Source: an uncultured Sphingomonas sp. (GTDB lineage: Bacteria; Pseudomonadota; Alphaproteobacteria; Sphingomonadales; Sphingomonadaceae). Taken from it: 64,000 nucleotides of DNA. The stretch is from NCBI RefSeq assembly GCF_934560975.1, contig NZ_CAKTFO010000017.1, positions 1 to 64,000 of the forward strand, in the 5' to 3' direction. Both the position numbers and the translations under genes were made by a program. Positions 44,335-52,248 of the stretch are shown here, in pieces (the first letter of the stretch is position 1; each line of letters starts with the position of its first letter). The notes under the pieces are model-generated. The model was not told the origin of the DNA. It saw only the letters and a program-made list of their open reading frames with translations, and did not search any database.

Positions 44335-45206
44335 GCGAGGTGAAACGGGGTCTCGGTCGCGGCCTTTCGGCGTTACTGGGCGAGGTTCAGATCGAGCAGC
44401 CGATGGCCCGCGACGCGGCGCGGCTGTCCGGCGTGCAGATGATCTCGGTCGCATCGATCGCGCCCAATCCCAACCAGCCCCGACGCCATTTCGACGAAGC
44501 GGCATTAAGCGAGCTGGCCGCCTCGCTGGCCGAAAAGGGTTTGATCCAGCCGATCGTGGTTCGGCCGCGTGGCGGTTCCTTTGAGATCGTGGCGGGTGAA
44601 CGCCGCTGGCGAGCCGCCCAGCGCGCACGCTTGCATGAGGTGCCGGCGATCGTCCGCGAACTCGGCGAGGCCGAGACCATGGAATTGGCGATCATCGAGA
44701 ATGTCCAGCGCCAGGATCTGAACGCGATCGAAGAGGCTGCAGCTTATCACAGGCTCGGCGCCGAATTCGGTCATACGCAGGAGGCGCTGGCGAAGATCGT
44801 CGGCAAGTCGCGCAGCCATGTCGCCAATCTGCTGCGCCTGCTCGATCTTCCAGGGTCGGTGCGCGATGCGGTGGCGGATGGCCGGCTCAGCATGGGCCAT
44901 GCCCGCGCGCTGGTCGCGGCGCCGGACGCGGCGACATTGGCGGACGAGGTGATCCGGCGCGGGCTGTCGGTCCGCGACACGGAAACGCTCGCCCGAGGCG
45001 AAAAGGCACCGCGCAAACGCACCGGCAAGATCGAGTATAAGGGCAGCAATGCCGATATCGAGATGCTCGAACGGCAATTGGCGGATCAATTGGGTTTGAA
45101 GGTCAAGATCGATCATTCCCCAACGGGCGGCGCGGTGACGATCAGCTATGCCTCGCTCGACCAGCTCGACATGGTCTGCCAGCGGCTGAGCGGTGAGCGG
45201 ATCTAG
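44331..45206 (+). CDS. parB: Chromosome partitioning protein ParB
   Basis: CTP-dependent DNA clamp that loads at parS (291 residues). The N-terminal part has NPNQPRRHFDE, the CTP/box-II motif VAGERRWRAA, the helix-turn-helix with TQEALAKIVGKSRSHVANLLRLL, and a C-terminal dimerisation domain. parS sites are 1.3 and 3.3 kb upstream. Its stop overlaps that of the convergent apbE gene. Confidence 0.96.
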   Translation: MSEVKRGLGRGLSALLGEVQIEQPMARDAARLSGVQMISVASIAPNPNQPRRHFDEAALSELAASLAEKGLIQPIVVRPRGGSFEIVAGERRWRAAQRARLHEVPAIVRELGEAETMELAIIENVQRQDLNAIEEAAAYHRLGAEFGHTQEALAKIVGKSRSHVANLLRLLDLPGSVRDAVADGRLSMGHARALVAAPDAATLADEVIRRGLSVRDTETLARGEKAPRKRTGKIEYKGSNADIEMLERQLADQLGLKVKIDHSPTGGAVTISYASLDQLDMVCQRLSGERI

Positions 45207-46174
45207 GCCAGCATTGCCGCCAGAGCGGGGCTGATCGTTTCGCGGTAGCCGGTGAGCATTTGGGTCACCATGCGCATCGCCAGGCCCTGATCCTCGGCCA
45301 CAGCCAGCGCCCGTTCGGAACCCAGTACGAACAGGGCACTTGCCCACGCATCAGCCAGTGCCGCCGATGGGTGGAGGATGCTGACGGCGATCACGTCATT
45401 GTTGCATGGACGGCCGGATGCCGGATCGATCGTGTGCCCACCCCGGACATAGGTGCCGGAGGTGGCCACCGCCATGTCATGCAACGCGATCCGAAACGCG
45501 GGCAGGGCAGGGGTCACGGCCTCCAGATCCACCCACCAGGGTTCGCCATCGGGCCGCATGCCCCGACCGGCCAGCTCCCCGCCAATCTCCACCAGCATAT
45601 GCGCAAAGCCGCGTTCCGCCAGCAATGTGGCCACGGCGTCCACCGCATGTCCCTTGGCGATGCCGGACAGATCGAGGCTGGCATGGCCCGGTTGACGCAG
45701 GCGGCGCGCGGCGCGGTCCCATGTCAGCCTCTGCCACCCGGACCAAGGGAGCAGGTGCGCGATGGCGTGGGCGCTTGGTTGAGGCTGGGGACCGGATGGA
45801 CCATGGCCCCACAGGTCCACCAGCGCGCCCAAAGTCGGATCGAACGCGCCCACCGATCGTGTCGCAACGGTCAGCGCAAGATCGATCACGGCCGTGAAAT
45901 CGGGCGGCAAGGCGTGCCACGATCCAGCCGGCGATCGATTGAACCGGCCCAGCAGCGAGTTCGGATCCCAGTGGCTCATTTCCTGGGTAAGGAAGTCGAG
46001 CTTGGTCTGGATTGCCGCACCTAGCGCCTTTGCATCGCACGCACCATCGGTCGCTACCCGCACCTGCCAGCTGGTTCCCATCGTCAGGCCGGACAGGACC
46101 AGGACCCGCGCGGTCGGATCGTGCCGCGCGAGTATGGCCGGGTGCAGGGGCGGGATGGCGATCCGGACGGTCAG
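45203..46174 (-). CDS. apbE: FAD:protein FMN transferase ApbE
   Basis: Flavin transferase that links FMN from FAD to a Ser/Thr of target proteins. Family motifs are LTMGTSWQV, GAFDPTLGALVDLWG, DLSGIAKGHAVD and the late HTIDPASGRPC. The conserved LxGxTMGTxW motif starts six residues before the first ATG (46081), so translation must begin upstream. The only candidate is a CTG at 46174 that overlaps the DUF4198 stop (CTGA), giving 324 residues. No signal peptide is visible in either form, although family members usually act in the periplasm. It is the last gene of the iron/redox cluster, with a likely target in the DUF2271 protein. Confidence 0.9.
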   Translation of the reverse strand: MTVRIAIPPLHPAILARHDPTARVLVLSGLTMGTSWQVRVATDGACDAKALGAAIQTKLDFLTQEMSHWDPNSLLGRFNRSPAGSWHALPPDFTAVIDLALTVATRSVGAFDPTLGALVDLWGHGPSGPQPQPSAHAIAHLLPWSGWQRLTWDRAARRLRQPGHASLDLSGIAKGHAVDAVATLLAERGFAHMLVEIGGELAGRGMRPDGEPWWVDLEAVTPALPAFRIALHDMAVATSGTYVRGGHTIDPASGRPCNNDVIAVSILHPSAALADAWASALFVLGSERALAVAEDQGLAMRMVTQMLTGYRETISPALAAMLA

Positions 46175-47040
46175 GGCGCCATCACCTCCAGCGTGGTGCT
46201 GTAGCTCATCCGTCGGCCGCTGATCCGCCGGACGGGGTCGCCGGCATCGTCGGCCAGGCTGGCGTTCAGCCAGTACATGCCGGCCGCCGGCCAGATCACG
46301 GTGGCAATGCCGTCCTGGGCGGTGGTTATCGACATCAGGCCATCGCCGTCGCGATACCTTTTGCCACCGGGCAGGACCGACAGCTTCAGCCCGGCCGCCC
46401 GCTTGCCGTCCACCAGGAAACGGAACCGCGCGGGCTCACCGGCGACCAGTTCGGCCGGGTGGGTGATCGGCACCATCTCCAGCCCCTTGTTGGTGGGCTG
46501 GAACACGGTTGCGGTGGGCACCCCCGCCGTGACGAAGATCTCGTTATGCGACGAGATCTGGGTCAGCTTCACGTCGCTGGCGCCAGCGGGAATGTCGCTG
46601 GCGGAGGTCACACGCAGGCGCGCCGGCGTGGCACTGCCCGGTGCCGTGGCCGGAGGCGGGCCACCGGGGCGACCACCCACGCGCACCTCTTCCCCGTTCA
46701 GCCGGTAGCTGCCCATCACGGCCGCCATTTCGGTGCCGATCTTCCAGGTACCCGGTTTGTCGAGACGTACGTCGAACGTGGAGCGGACGCGCCCCGTTGC
46801 GCCATTCTCGATCTGTCCGCTGCTGCCGTCCGGCGCCCACACCTTGATGCTCGCCAGATTGGCCGGACGATGGTCGGGAAAGAACAGGTCGTTCGACGCG
46901 GCGGCATCCACCGTCACCGTATCGTTCGTGCCGGAAAAGATGGTCGCCGATGGCAGCAGCCACTGGCGATGCGCCGCGGCCGGGGTCACCGCCATGGTGA
47001 GCGCGAGGCCGTACAGCCAGGGGGTCAACGCCTTGGTCAT
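46171..47040 (-). CDS. DUF4198 domain exported protein
   Basis: Periplasmic protein (289 residues) of the DUF4198 family, related to bacterial nickel/cobalt-uptake-associated NikM-like beta-sandwich proteins. It has a signal peptide, and the mature protein begins AHRQWLLPS, the family's conserved start with a metal-binding N-terminal histidine. It sits between the DUF2271 and ApbE genes, which suggests a part in the same metal/flavin redox process. The exact role is unknown. Confidence 0.85.
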   Translation of the reverse strand: MTKALTPWLYGLALTMAVTPAAAHRQWLLPSATIFSGTNDTVTVDAAASNDLFFPDHRPANLASIKVWAPDGSSGQIENGATGRVRSTFDVRLDKPGTWKIGTEMAAVMGSYRLNGEEVRVGGRPGGPPPATAPGSATPARLRVTSASDIPAGASDVKLTQISSHNEIFVTAGVPTATVFQPTNKGLEMVPITHPAELVAGEPARFRFLVDGKRAAGLKLSVLPGGKRYRDGDGLMSITTAQDGIATVIWPAAGMYWLNASLADDAGDPVRRISGRRMSYSTTLEVMAP

Positions 47041-47066
47041 GGTGGTTCCTTGTAAGCGAAGGGAGG

Positions 47067-47546
47067 TCAGCGAGGGGAGAGGGTGATGGCGCCGAGTTCG
47101 GCCTTGCCGGCTGCCGAGGCGGGCTTGAGCGGCACGGACAGCGGGGTCGAGACGATCTCCCGCCCGCCGGTCTCACGCGCGGCCTCGACATAGAGGGTGT
47201 ACTGGCCGGGCTTGATCCCGTCGGGCAGGGTCAGCTTGTGCACGCCGGCCGGGCGGGTCGCGCCGCTGACGCCGTCCGCCGGCAGGTGCATGCCGCGCCC
47301 GCCTTTGCGCCACCAGGTGCGGAGATCGGCCAACCACTTGGTGCCGGGCTCGCCGCCGGTCTTCTTGACATCGTACCAGACGAACAATGTCTGCGCCGCA
47401 CCACCGCCGGCCGGCTCGATCCATCCCGCCACATAGGGGCGATGATATTCGGCCACCGCGAGGCGGGGGATGGTGACGGTCAGCGTTCCGGCGGCGCTGG
47501 CCGGTGCGGCGATCAGGCCGGCGATCAGCAGGGGGGCTTTGTGCAT
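47067..47546 (-). CDS. DUF2271 exported protein with flavinylation motif
   Basis: Exported protein of 159 residues with a signal peptide (LLIAGLIAAPASAAG). The DUF2271 fold has FVWYDVKKTGG, WLADLRTWWRKGG and a central DGVSGATRPAG at residues 91-101. The D-x-x-S-G-A-T motif is the recognised ApbE substrate signal, with Thr97 as the expected FMN acceptor. Together with the PepSY protein and ApbE this suggests a periplasmic covalent-flavin electron carrier. It lies 11 bases after the PepSY gene. Confidence 0.88.
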   Translation of the reverse strand: MHKAPLLIAGLIAAPASAAGTLTVTIPRLAVAEYHRPYVAGWIEPAGGGAAQTLFVWYDVKKTGGEPGTKWLADLRTWWRKGGRGMHLPADGVSGATRPAGVHKLTLPDGIKPGQYTLYVEAARETGGREIVSTPLSVPLKPASAAGKAELGAITLSPR

Positions 47547-47556
47547 TCAGACGACC

Positions 47557-48255
47557 TCAATGGATGAACAGGAGTGCGGTTAGGACCGGCGCGGCCAGGC
47601 CCAGGCCGACCAGCGGCCAGGTGGAGCGGCGATGCCGCGCATGGAGCTGCAGCAGCAGCAGGCCGGTGAGGGTGAAGATCACGCAGGCGGCGGCAAAGAC
47701 GTCGATGAACCAGAACCAGACCGCGCCGGCATTGCGGCCCTTGTGCAGATCGTTGAGGTAGGAGATCCAGCCGCGATCGGTCACCTCCGCGCGGATGGCA
47801 CCCGTGGCGCGATCGATGCTGACCCAGGCGTCGCCGCCCGGACGCGGCAGCGACACATAGATTTCTCCGTCCGACCATTCCGCCGGGCGACCATGGGCAT
47901 CCAGGGCCACGGCCTGCCGGACGCGGTCGGCTACGGCGCGCGGCAGGGGCGCATCGCTGTGGTCGGGAGTTGCCTTCAGCAAAGGCAGCAGCGCGGCGGA
48001 CAGGGCGGCATTCCGGCTGCTGACATGCGGCGTGGCACCGATCGTGGCGGCGTGATTGAGGGTGAACCCGGTGATCGCGAATAGCAGCATCCCGATCAGG
48101 GAGATTGCGGCGCTGATCCAGTGCCAGCTGTGCAATTGCTTGAGGTAGACGGCCCGCAGCTTCGACTTGGGCTTGCGCCGCTGCGGCGCGGTCGGGCGAG
48201 CAGCCTCCATGCTTCCCAGCGCCGGCGCCTCCTCGTGCGACAGGGTCAACCGCAT
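47557..48255 (-). CDS. PepSY-associated membrane protein
   Basis: Membrane protein of the PepSY-TM type (232 residues). Helices lie near residues 45-68 (HSWHWISAAISLIGMLLFAITGFTLNHA), 180-203 and 208-230, and a periplasmic PepSY-like domain (VSIDRATGAIRAEVTD) sits between the first two. Conserved histidines in the first helix suggest haem binding, as in PepSY-type ferric or flavin reductases. It would pass electrons across the inner membrane to the flavin protein. It is adjacent to the PiuC stop. Confidence 0.85.
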   Translation of the reverse strand: MRLTLSHEEAPALGSMEAARPTAPQRRKPKSKLRAVYLKQLHSWHWISAAISLIGMLLFAITGFTLNHAATIGATPHVSSRNAALSAALLPLLKATPDHSDAPLPRAVADRVRQAVALDAHGRPAEWSDGEIYVSLPRPGGDAWVSIDRATGAIRAEVTDRGWISYLNDLHKGRNAGAVWFWFIDVFAAACVIFTLTGLLLLQLHARHRRSTWPLVGLGLAAPVLTALLFIH

Positions 48256-48930
48256 CTACAGTTCCGCCCAGCGGCGCAGCAGATTGTGGTAGACCCCGGT
48301 CAGGCGCACGATCGCGGGATCGTCCTGCCCAGTGCGCGCGCCCAGATCCTGGATCGAACGGTCGAGGTCGAGCAGCAGTGCGCGCGCCGCGCCATCGCGC
48401 ACCATGCTCTGGATCCAGAAGAAGCTGGCGATGCGCTCGCCCCGGGTCACCGGCGTGACGCGGTGGACGGTGGTGGCGGGATAGAGGACCAGGTGCCCGG
48501 CCGGCAGCTTGACCGGCGGCATACCCTCGGCGACCAGCTCGCCGCCGTCATAATCGTCCGGATCGTTCAGGAACAAGGTCGCGGACAGGTCGCTGCGCAG
48601 CCGGAAATCGCTGCCGGCGCGAAAGCGGATCGCATTGTCGATATGGTCGCCAAAGCCTTCGCCCACGCCATAGCGGTTGAACAGCGGAGGAAAGACCTTC
48701 ACCGGCAGCGCCGCCGCCACGAACAGCGGCGTCCGCCCCAGCGCGTCGAGAATATGCCCACCCATGTCGCGGACGACGGCCGAATCCTCCGGCAACTGGC
48801 GGTTGCGCTTCGCAAGGGCGGATTGACGGCCCGACGTGACATTGCCGTCGACCCAGTCCGCCGCCAGCATGGCATCCCGTATCGCGGCGGTCTCATCCGG
48901 CGTCAGCACGCCGGGAATCTGCATCATCAT
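48256..48930 (-). CDS. PKHD-type Fe(II)/2-oxoglutarate hydroxylase (PiuC/YbiX-like)
   Basis: Iron and 2-oxoglutarate dependent dioxygenase (224 residues, the normal family length). Metal ligands are in HIDNAIR (HxD) and HRVTPVT, with the 2-oxoglutarate arginine in RGERIASFFW. PiuC and YbiX are encoded next to siderophore receptors PiuA/Fiu and are iron regulated. ATG 48930 has GGAGG seven bases upstream. Confidence 0.9.
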   Translation of the reverse strand: MMMQIPGVLTPDETAAIRDAMLAADWVDGNVTSGRQSALAKRNRQLPEDSAVVRDMGGHILDALGRTPLFVAAALPVKVFPPLFNRYGVGEGFGDHIDNAIRFRAGSDFRLRSDLSATLFLNDPDDYDGGELVAEGMPPVKLPAGHLVLYPATTVHRVTPVTRGERIASFFWIQSMVRDGAARALLLDLDRSIQDLGARTGQDDPAIVRLTGVYHNLLRRWAEL

Positions 48931-48943
48931 GGGCGGCCCTCCG

Positions 48944-49666
48944 TCAGGCCGAAAGCTTGAATGTCGCGGGAAAGATGCCGACGCCTTCCACCGCCGCGCC
49001 GTCGCGCGTCGGGGGATGGAAGCGCCAGCGGCGCACCACCTCCATCGCGGCCTTGTCGAGCAGGTCGGACCCGCTCGACTGCGCCAGCGAGATGTCCGCG
49101 ACACGGCCGTCCGTGCCGACCAGGAGGCGCAGGCGCACGACGCCTTCCTGCCGCCGCATCCGTGCCGCCGCCGGATATTTCAGCGGGGGATTGCCGGGCA
49201 TCGCCGACAGCGTGCCGATCTCCATCGGTGGCGGGGTCGGCGATGGCGCAGTTTCGGGACCGGGCGCTGCCGCATGTACCACCGTCGGCGCTACCGGCAG
49301 CGGGGCAGGGGACACCTCCACCGGCGATGGCGGCGTGGGCACCTGCACGATGGCGGGTGGCGCCACGATGGGCGTCGCCGCCACGCGTTGCGGTTGGGGC
49401 GAGGAGGCGGGAGGCGGCGGAGGAGGGGCGATCTCCACCGGCACAAGCTCGATCCTGAGCGGCTTGGCGTGGGTCGGGATCGGCAGCACATCGAACAGGA
49501 CCAACCCTGCCAGAAGTGCGACATGCGCCGCCGCGATGCCGGCGATCGCCGCCCAATTGCAGGGGCGTCCGTCATGGAACGTACATGGCTCGATCACCGC
49601 CGCGGCCACCTCACGGACCGGAGCAGACACAAACACGCGACCATCGGCAAAGGAGGACATGTACAT
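48944..49666 (-). CDS. TonB-type energy transducer
   Basis: TonB protein of about 240 residues. A transmembrane helix (WAAIAGIAAAHVALLAGLVLF) is followed by a long Pro-rich periplasmic linker (for example APPPPPPASSPQPQ) and a C-terminal TonB domain with YPAAARMRRQEGVVRL and VRRWRFHPP. It powers the adjacent outer membrane receptor. The start is unsure: ATG 49666 is used; ATG 49660 or a longer form from 49723 are possible. The palindrome at 49692-49737 is upstream. Confidence 0.88.
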   Translation of the reverse strand: MYMSSFADGRVFVSAPVREVAAAVIEPCTFHDGRPCNWAAIAGIAAAHVALLAGLVLFDVLPIPTHAKPLRIELVPVEIAPPPPPPASSPQPQRVAATPIVAPPAIVQVPTPPSPVEVSPAPLPVAPTVVHAAAPGPETAPSPTPPPMEIGTLSAMPGNPPLKYPAAARMRRQEGVVRLRLLVGTDGRVADISLAQSSGSDLLDKAAMEVVRRWRFHPPTRDGAAVEGVGIFPATFKLSA

Positions 49667-49691
49667 CGCCCGGAACCACCCCGTGTCGTTC

Positions 49692-49737
49692 CTACCGCTA
49701 TCAATAATGCGACGCAATCGCATATTAATGGCGGTAG
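49692..49737. promoter_or_regulatory. 46-bp imperfect palindrome with a Fur-like core
   Basis: CTACCGC (49692-49698) and GCGGTAG (49731-49737) enclose ATGCGA-N5-TCGCAT (49707-49723). It lies between the receptor stop and the TonB start, so it could be an iron-regulator operator for tonB or a hairpin in the receptor mRNA 3' end. The core TGCGA-N5-TCGCA recurs upstream of the receptor gene. Confidence 0.6.
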
Positions 49738-49745
49738 CCCCCCGA

Positions 49746-52085
49746 TCAGAAGGCGTAGATCAGCGAGAAGACGGCAGAGCGGCCTTCGCCCGGGGTCGCC
49801 CAGCCATTGTTGCGGATGCCCGTATAATATTTCTTGTCGGTGATGTTCTGGACGTTGATCTGGCCCGACAGCTGATCGGTGAACGGGTAAGACAGCATGG
49901 CGCGGTGGATCAGCCAGTCATCCGACTTATAATGCGGCTGCGCGGTATTATTGAGCAGGAAGCTGCCGGTATAGGTCACGCCGTAGCCCAGTTGCAGCCC
50001 GAACGGCAGGGTATAGGTGGTGAACAGGCTGCCGGCATGTTTCGGCACCTGGGTGAGCGGATTGCCCCTCTGCGTATCGCTTGCGGGGCAGGAAACCGGC
50101 GTGCCGCCGACCGGCGTGAAGCTGCCACCCGGATTGGCAAGGCAGTAGTTGGAGATGCTCTGCTTCACCTTGCTGTCGAGGTAGGTGTAGTTGGCGAAGA
50201 TCGTCCAGGCCGGCGTGATCCGTCCGGTCGCCCCCAGCGCGATGCCGTCTACCCGGCTCCGCCCGTCATTGATCTGGACCGTGCCGATCGACGGGTCGTT
50301 CGCCGCCACCGGGTAATTGGTCCGATCGTTGCGGAACAGGGCCGCCGTCAGCTGAAGCCTGGCGTCGAACAGGTCCAGCTTGCCGCCGACCTCGTAATTG
50401 ACCGCCTCTTGCGGCTGGGCCGAGCAGGGGTCGGTGTTGATCGTCTGCGTACCCGGCGTGCCGCAACCGCTGCGCACACCGCTTGATACCGGGGTACGGG
50501 AATTGCCGTAGGCGGCATACAGGCTGGCATTCGGCACCGGCTTGTAGACTAGGCCCACCCGGTAGGAGAACAGGCTGTCGTCCGACACCTGATCGGGGCC
50601 GCGCGTATATTGGCCGATGGTGGCGGGCGTCGTGCCGAGCGTGTCGGTGCGATACACGGTGCGCTGGCCTTCATACCGCACCGCTCCGTTCAGCTCGATC
50701 TGCGGCGTGATGTTCAGCGTGTCGAACAGGTAGACCGCTTTGTTGAACGTATCGCCATCCGCGACATTGCTTTGGATGAAGTTGACCGGCCCCGTGTAGA
50801 TCGGGTGCGGATCGGAAATGCTGATCGGGTCGAGCACCGGATTGGGCGTGGCGCCGTTCGGGTTGCGCAGCACGTTGCCGTTGCGGATATGGTAATCTTC
50901 CTGGCTGATCGAGCCGCCGACCGTCAGCGTGTTCTCCATGCCGGCGATCTGGAAATTGGCGCGCAGGTCCAGCTGATTGTACCAGATCGACGTGTCGGTC
51001 AGCCGTGCCGTGCCGCGCGGACCCGAGGGGTAGAAGGTGCCCGGCGTCTGCCCGGCCGCGCATCGGTCTCCGTTCGTCAGCAGGCCGGTGGCGAGGCAGA
51101 AGGCGCCCTGCGGCGGGTCGACATAGGTGTCGTAGTCCACGCGCTGGAACCGGGTGAGATTGCGCAGCGACAGGCGGTCGCTGAAATCATGCTCCAGGAT
51201 CACCGTCGCCTGGTTCACCGTCTGGCGTTGGCGATCGATATTCTCATAGCCGTAATAGCCGCCATAATCCGCGCCCGGCAGCAGACCGCCCAGGCTGGCA
51301 TAATAAGGCACGCCATAGACCGGGATGTTGCGGTCCTTCTGGTGCAGATACAGGGCGGTCAGGCGGGTCGGGCCTTCGATCCCGAAGGTGACGGACGGCG
51401 CCACGCCCCAACGCTTGTTATGCTCGAAATCGCGCCCCGGAATGTCGTTCTTGTGGCCCATCACGTTCAGGCGCAAGGCGACGTTGCCGGTGCGGACATT
51501 GGCGTCCGCTGTCCCGCGCCAATAATCGTCGGTGCCGATGCCGCCCTGGACGATGACCTGGTCGGTCGCCTTGGGACGCTTGGTCACCAGGTTGATCGTC
51601 CCGCCGATCGATCCCGATCCGCCGAACACCGAATTGGCGCCGTTGATCACCTCGACCTGTTCCAGGTTGAACGTGTCGGACCGGTTATATTGCGCACTGT
51701 CGCGCACGCCGTCGATGGTAACATCGGTCAGCGCGCTGAACCCGCGCAGGTTGAAGGAGTCACCAACGCCGCCGCCGCCCTCGCCCGCGCCGAAGGTGAT
51801 GCCGGGAATGGTCGTCAGCGCGTCACGCAAGCTGATCAGATTCTGCTGCTGCAGGGTCAGGCTGCTTATCACCGTGATCGTCTGCGGAATGTCGAGCAGC
51901 GGCTGGTTATACTTGGGTGATTCCAGCCGTTCGACTTTGACGTCCTCGGCCATTGCGCTGTCGACCACGCTGGCGCCTTCCAGCTCGGTCGGCTTGTCCC
52001 GCGCGATTGCAGGGGAGGCCAGGCTGCTCGCGATGAAACCGACGCACGACAGCGCCAGGAAGCCCGGTGTCTTCCGTTCGATCAT
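49746..52085 (-). CDS. TonB-dependent siderophore receptor (Fiu/FepA-like)
   Basis: Outer membrane receptor of 779 residues with a signal peptide, a plug domain (DIPQTITVISSLTLQQQ, FNLRGFSALTDVTIDGVRD, EVINGANSVFGGSGSIGGTINLVTK) and a 22-strand barrel ending in a C-terminal phenylalanine. The plug and the PiuC neighbour suggest a catecholate siderophore. Candidate Fur boxes lie 53-97 bases upstream. It leads the seven-gene iron/redox cluster. Confidence 0.93.
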   Translation of the reverse strand: MIERKTPGFLALSCVGFIASSLASPAIARDKPTELEGASVVDSAMAEDVKVERLESPKYNQPLLDIPQTITVISSLTLQQQNLISLRDALTTIPGITFGAGEGGGGVGDSFNLRGFSALTDVTIDGVRDSAQYNRSDTFNLEQVEVINGANSVFGGSGSIGGTINLVTKRPKATDQVIVQGGIGTDDYWRGTADANVRTGNVALRLNVMGHKNDIPGRDFEHNKRWGVAPSVTFGIEGPTRLTALYLHQKDRNIPVYGVPYYASLGGLLPGADYGGYYGYENIDRQRQTVNQATVILEHDFSDRLSLRNLTRFQRVDYDTYVDPPQGAFCLATGLLTNGDRCAAGQTPGTFYPSGPRGTARLTDTSIWYNQLDLRANFQIAGMENTLTVGGSISQEDYHIRNGNVLRNPNGATPNPVLDPISISDPHPIYTGPVNFIQSNVADGDTFNKAVYLFDTLNITPQIELNGAVRYEGQRTVYRTDTLGTTPATIGQYTRGPDQVSDDSLFSYRVGLVYKPVPNASLYAAYGNSRTPVSSGVRSGCGTPGTQTINTDPCSAQPQEAVNYEVGGKLDLFDARLQLTAALFRNDRTNYPVAANDPSIGTVQINDGRSRVDGIALGATGRITPAWTIFANYTYLDSKVKQSISNYCLANPGGSFTPVGGTPVSCPASDTQRGNPLTQVPKHAGSLFTTYTLPFGLQLGYGVTYTGSFLLNNTAQPHYKSDDWLIHRAMLSYPFTDQLSGQINVQNITDKKYYTGIRNNGWATPGEGRSAVFSLIYAF

Positions 52086-52137
52086 GGTATGTGCCCTTTG
52101 TTCTTTGAACGTTATGATCGTTCTTTTGGGCACTGCT

Positions 52138-52182
52138 AATGAGAGTCGTTCGCACCGTCAACCTTGTTGCGAGTGTCTCGCA
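52138..52182. promoter_or_regulatory. Two Fur-like boxes upstream of the siderophore receptor
   Basis: AATGAGAGTCGTTCGCACC (52138-52156) matches the enterobacterial-type Fur consensus at most positions. TGCGAGTGTCTCGCA (52168-52182) is a perfect palindrome. Both fit TGNGA-N5-TCGCA, and the core at 49708-49722 is the same design. The position fits iron repression of the receptor operon. Confidence 0.65.
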
Positions 52183-52229
52183 GGAGAAAACGCCATTCAA
52201 TGTCGTGCAAGGTTCGGGAAGGCTTGCAT

Positions 52230-52238
52230 TTATCCACA
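52230..52238 (+). promoter_or_regulatory. Perfect DnaA box upstream of rsh
   Basis: TTATCCACA, an exact consensus DnaA box, lies 11 bases before the rsh start codon. Confidence 0.5.
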
Positions 52239-52248
52239 CCCCCCCGCC

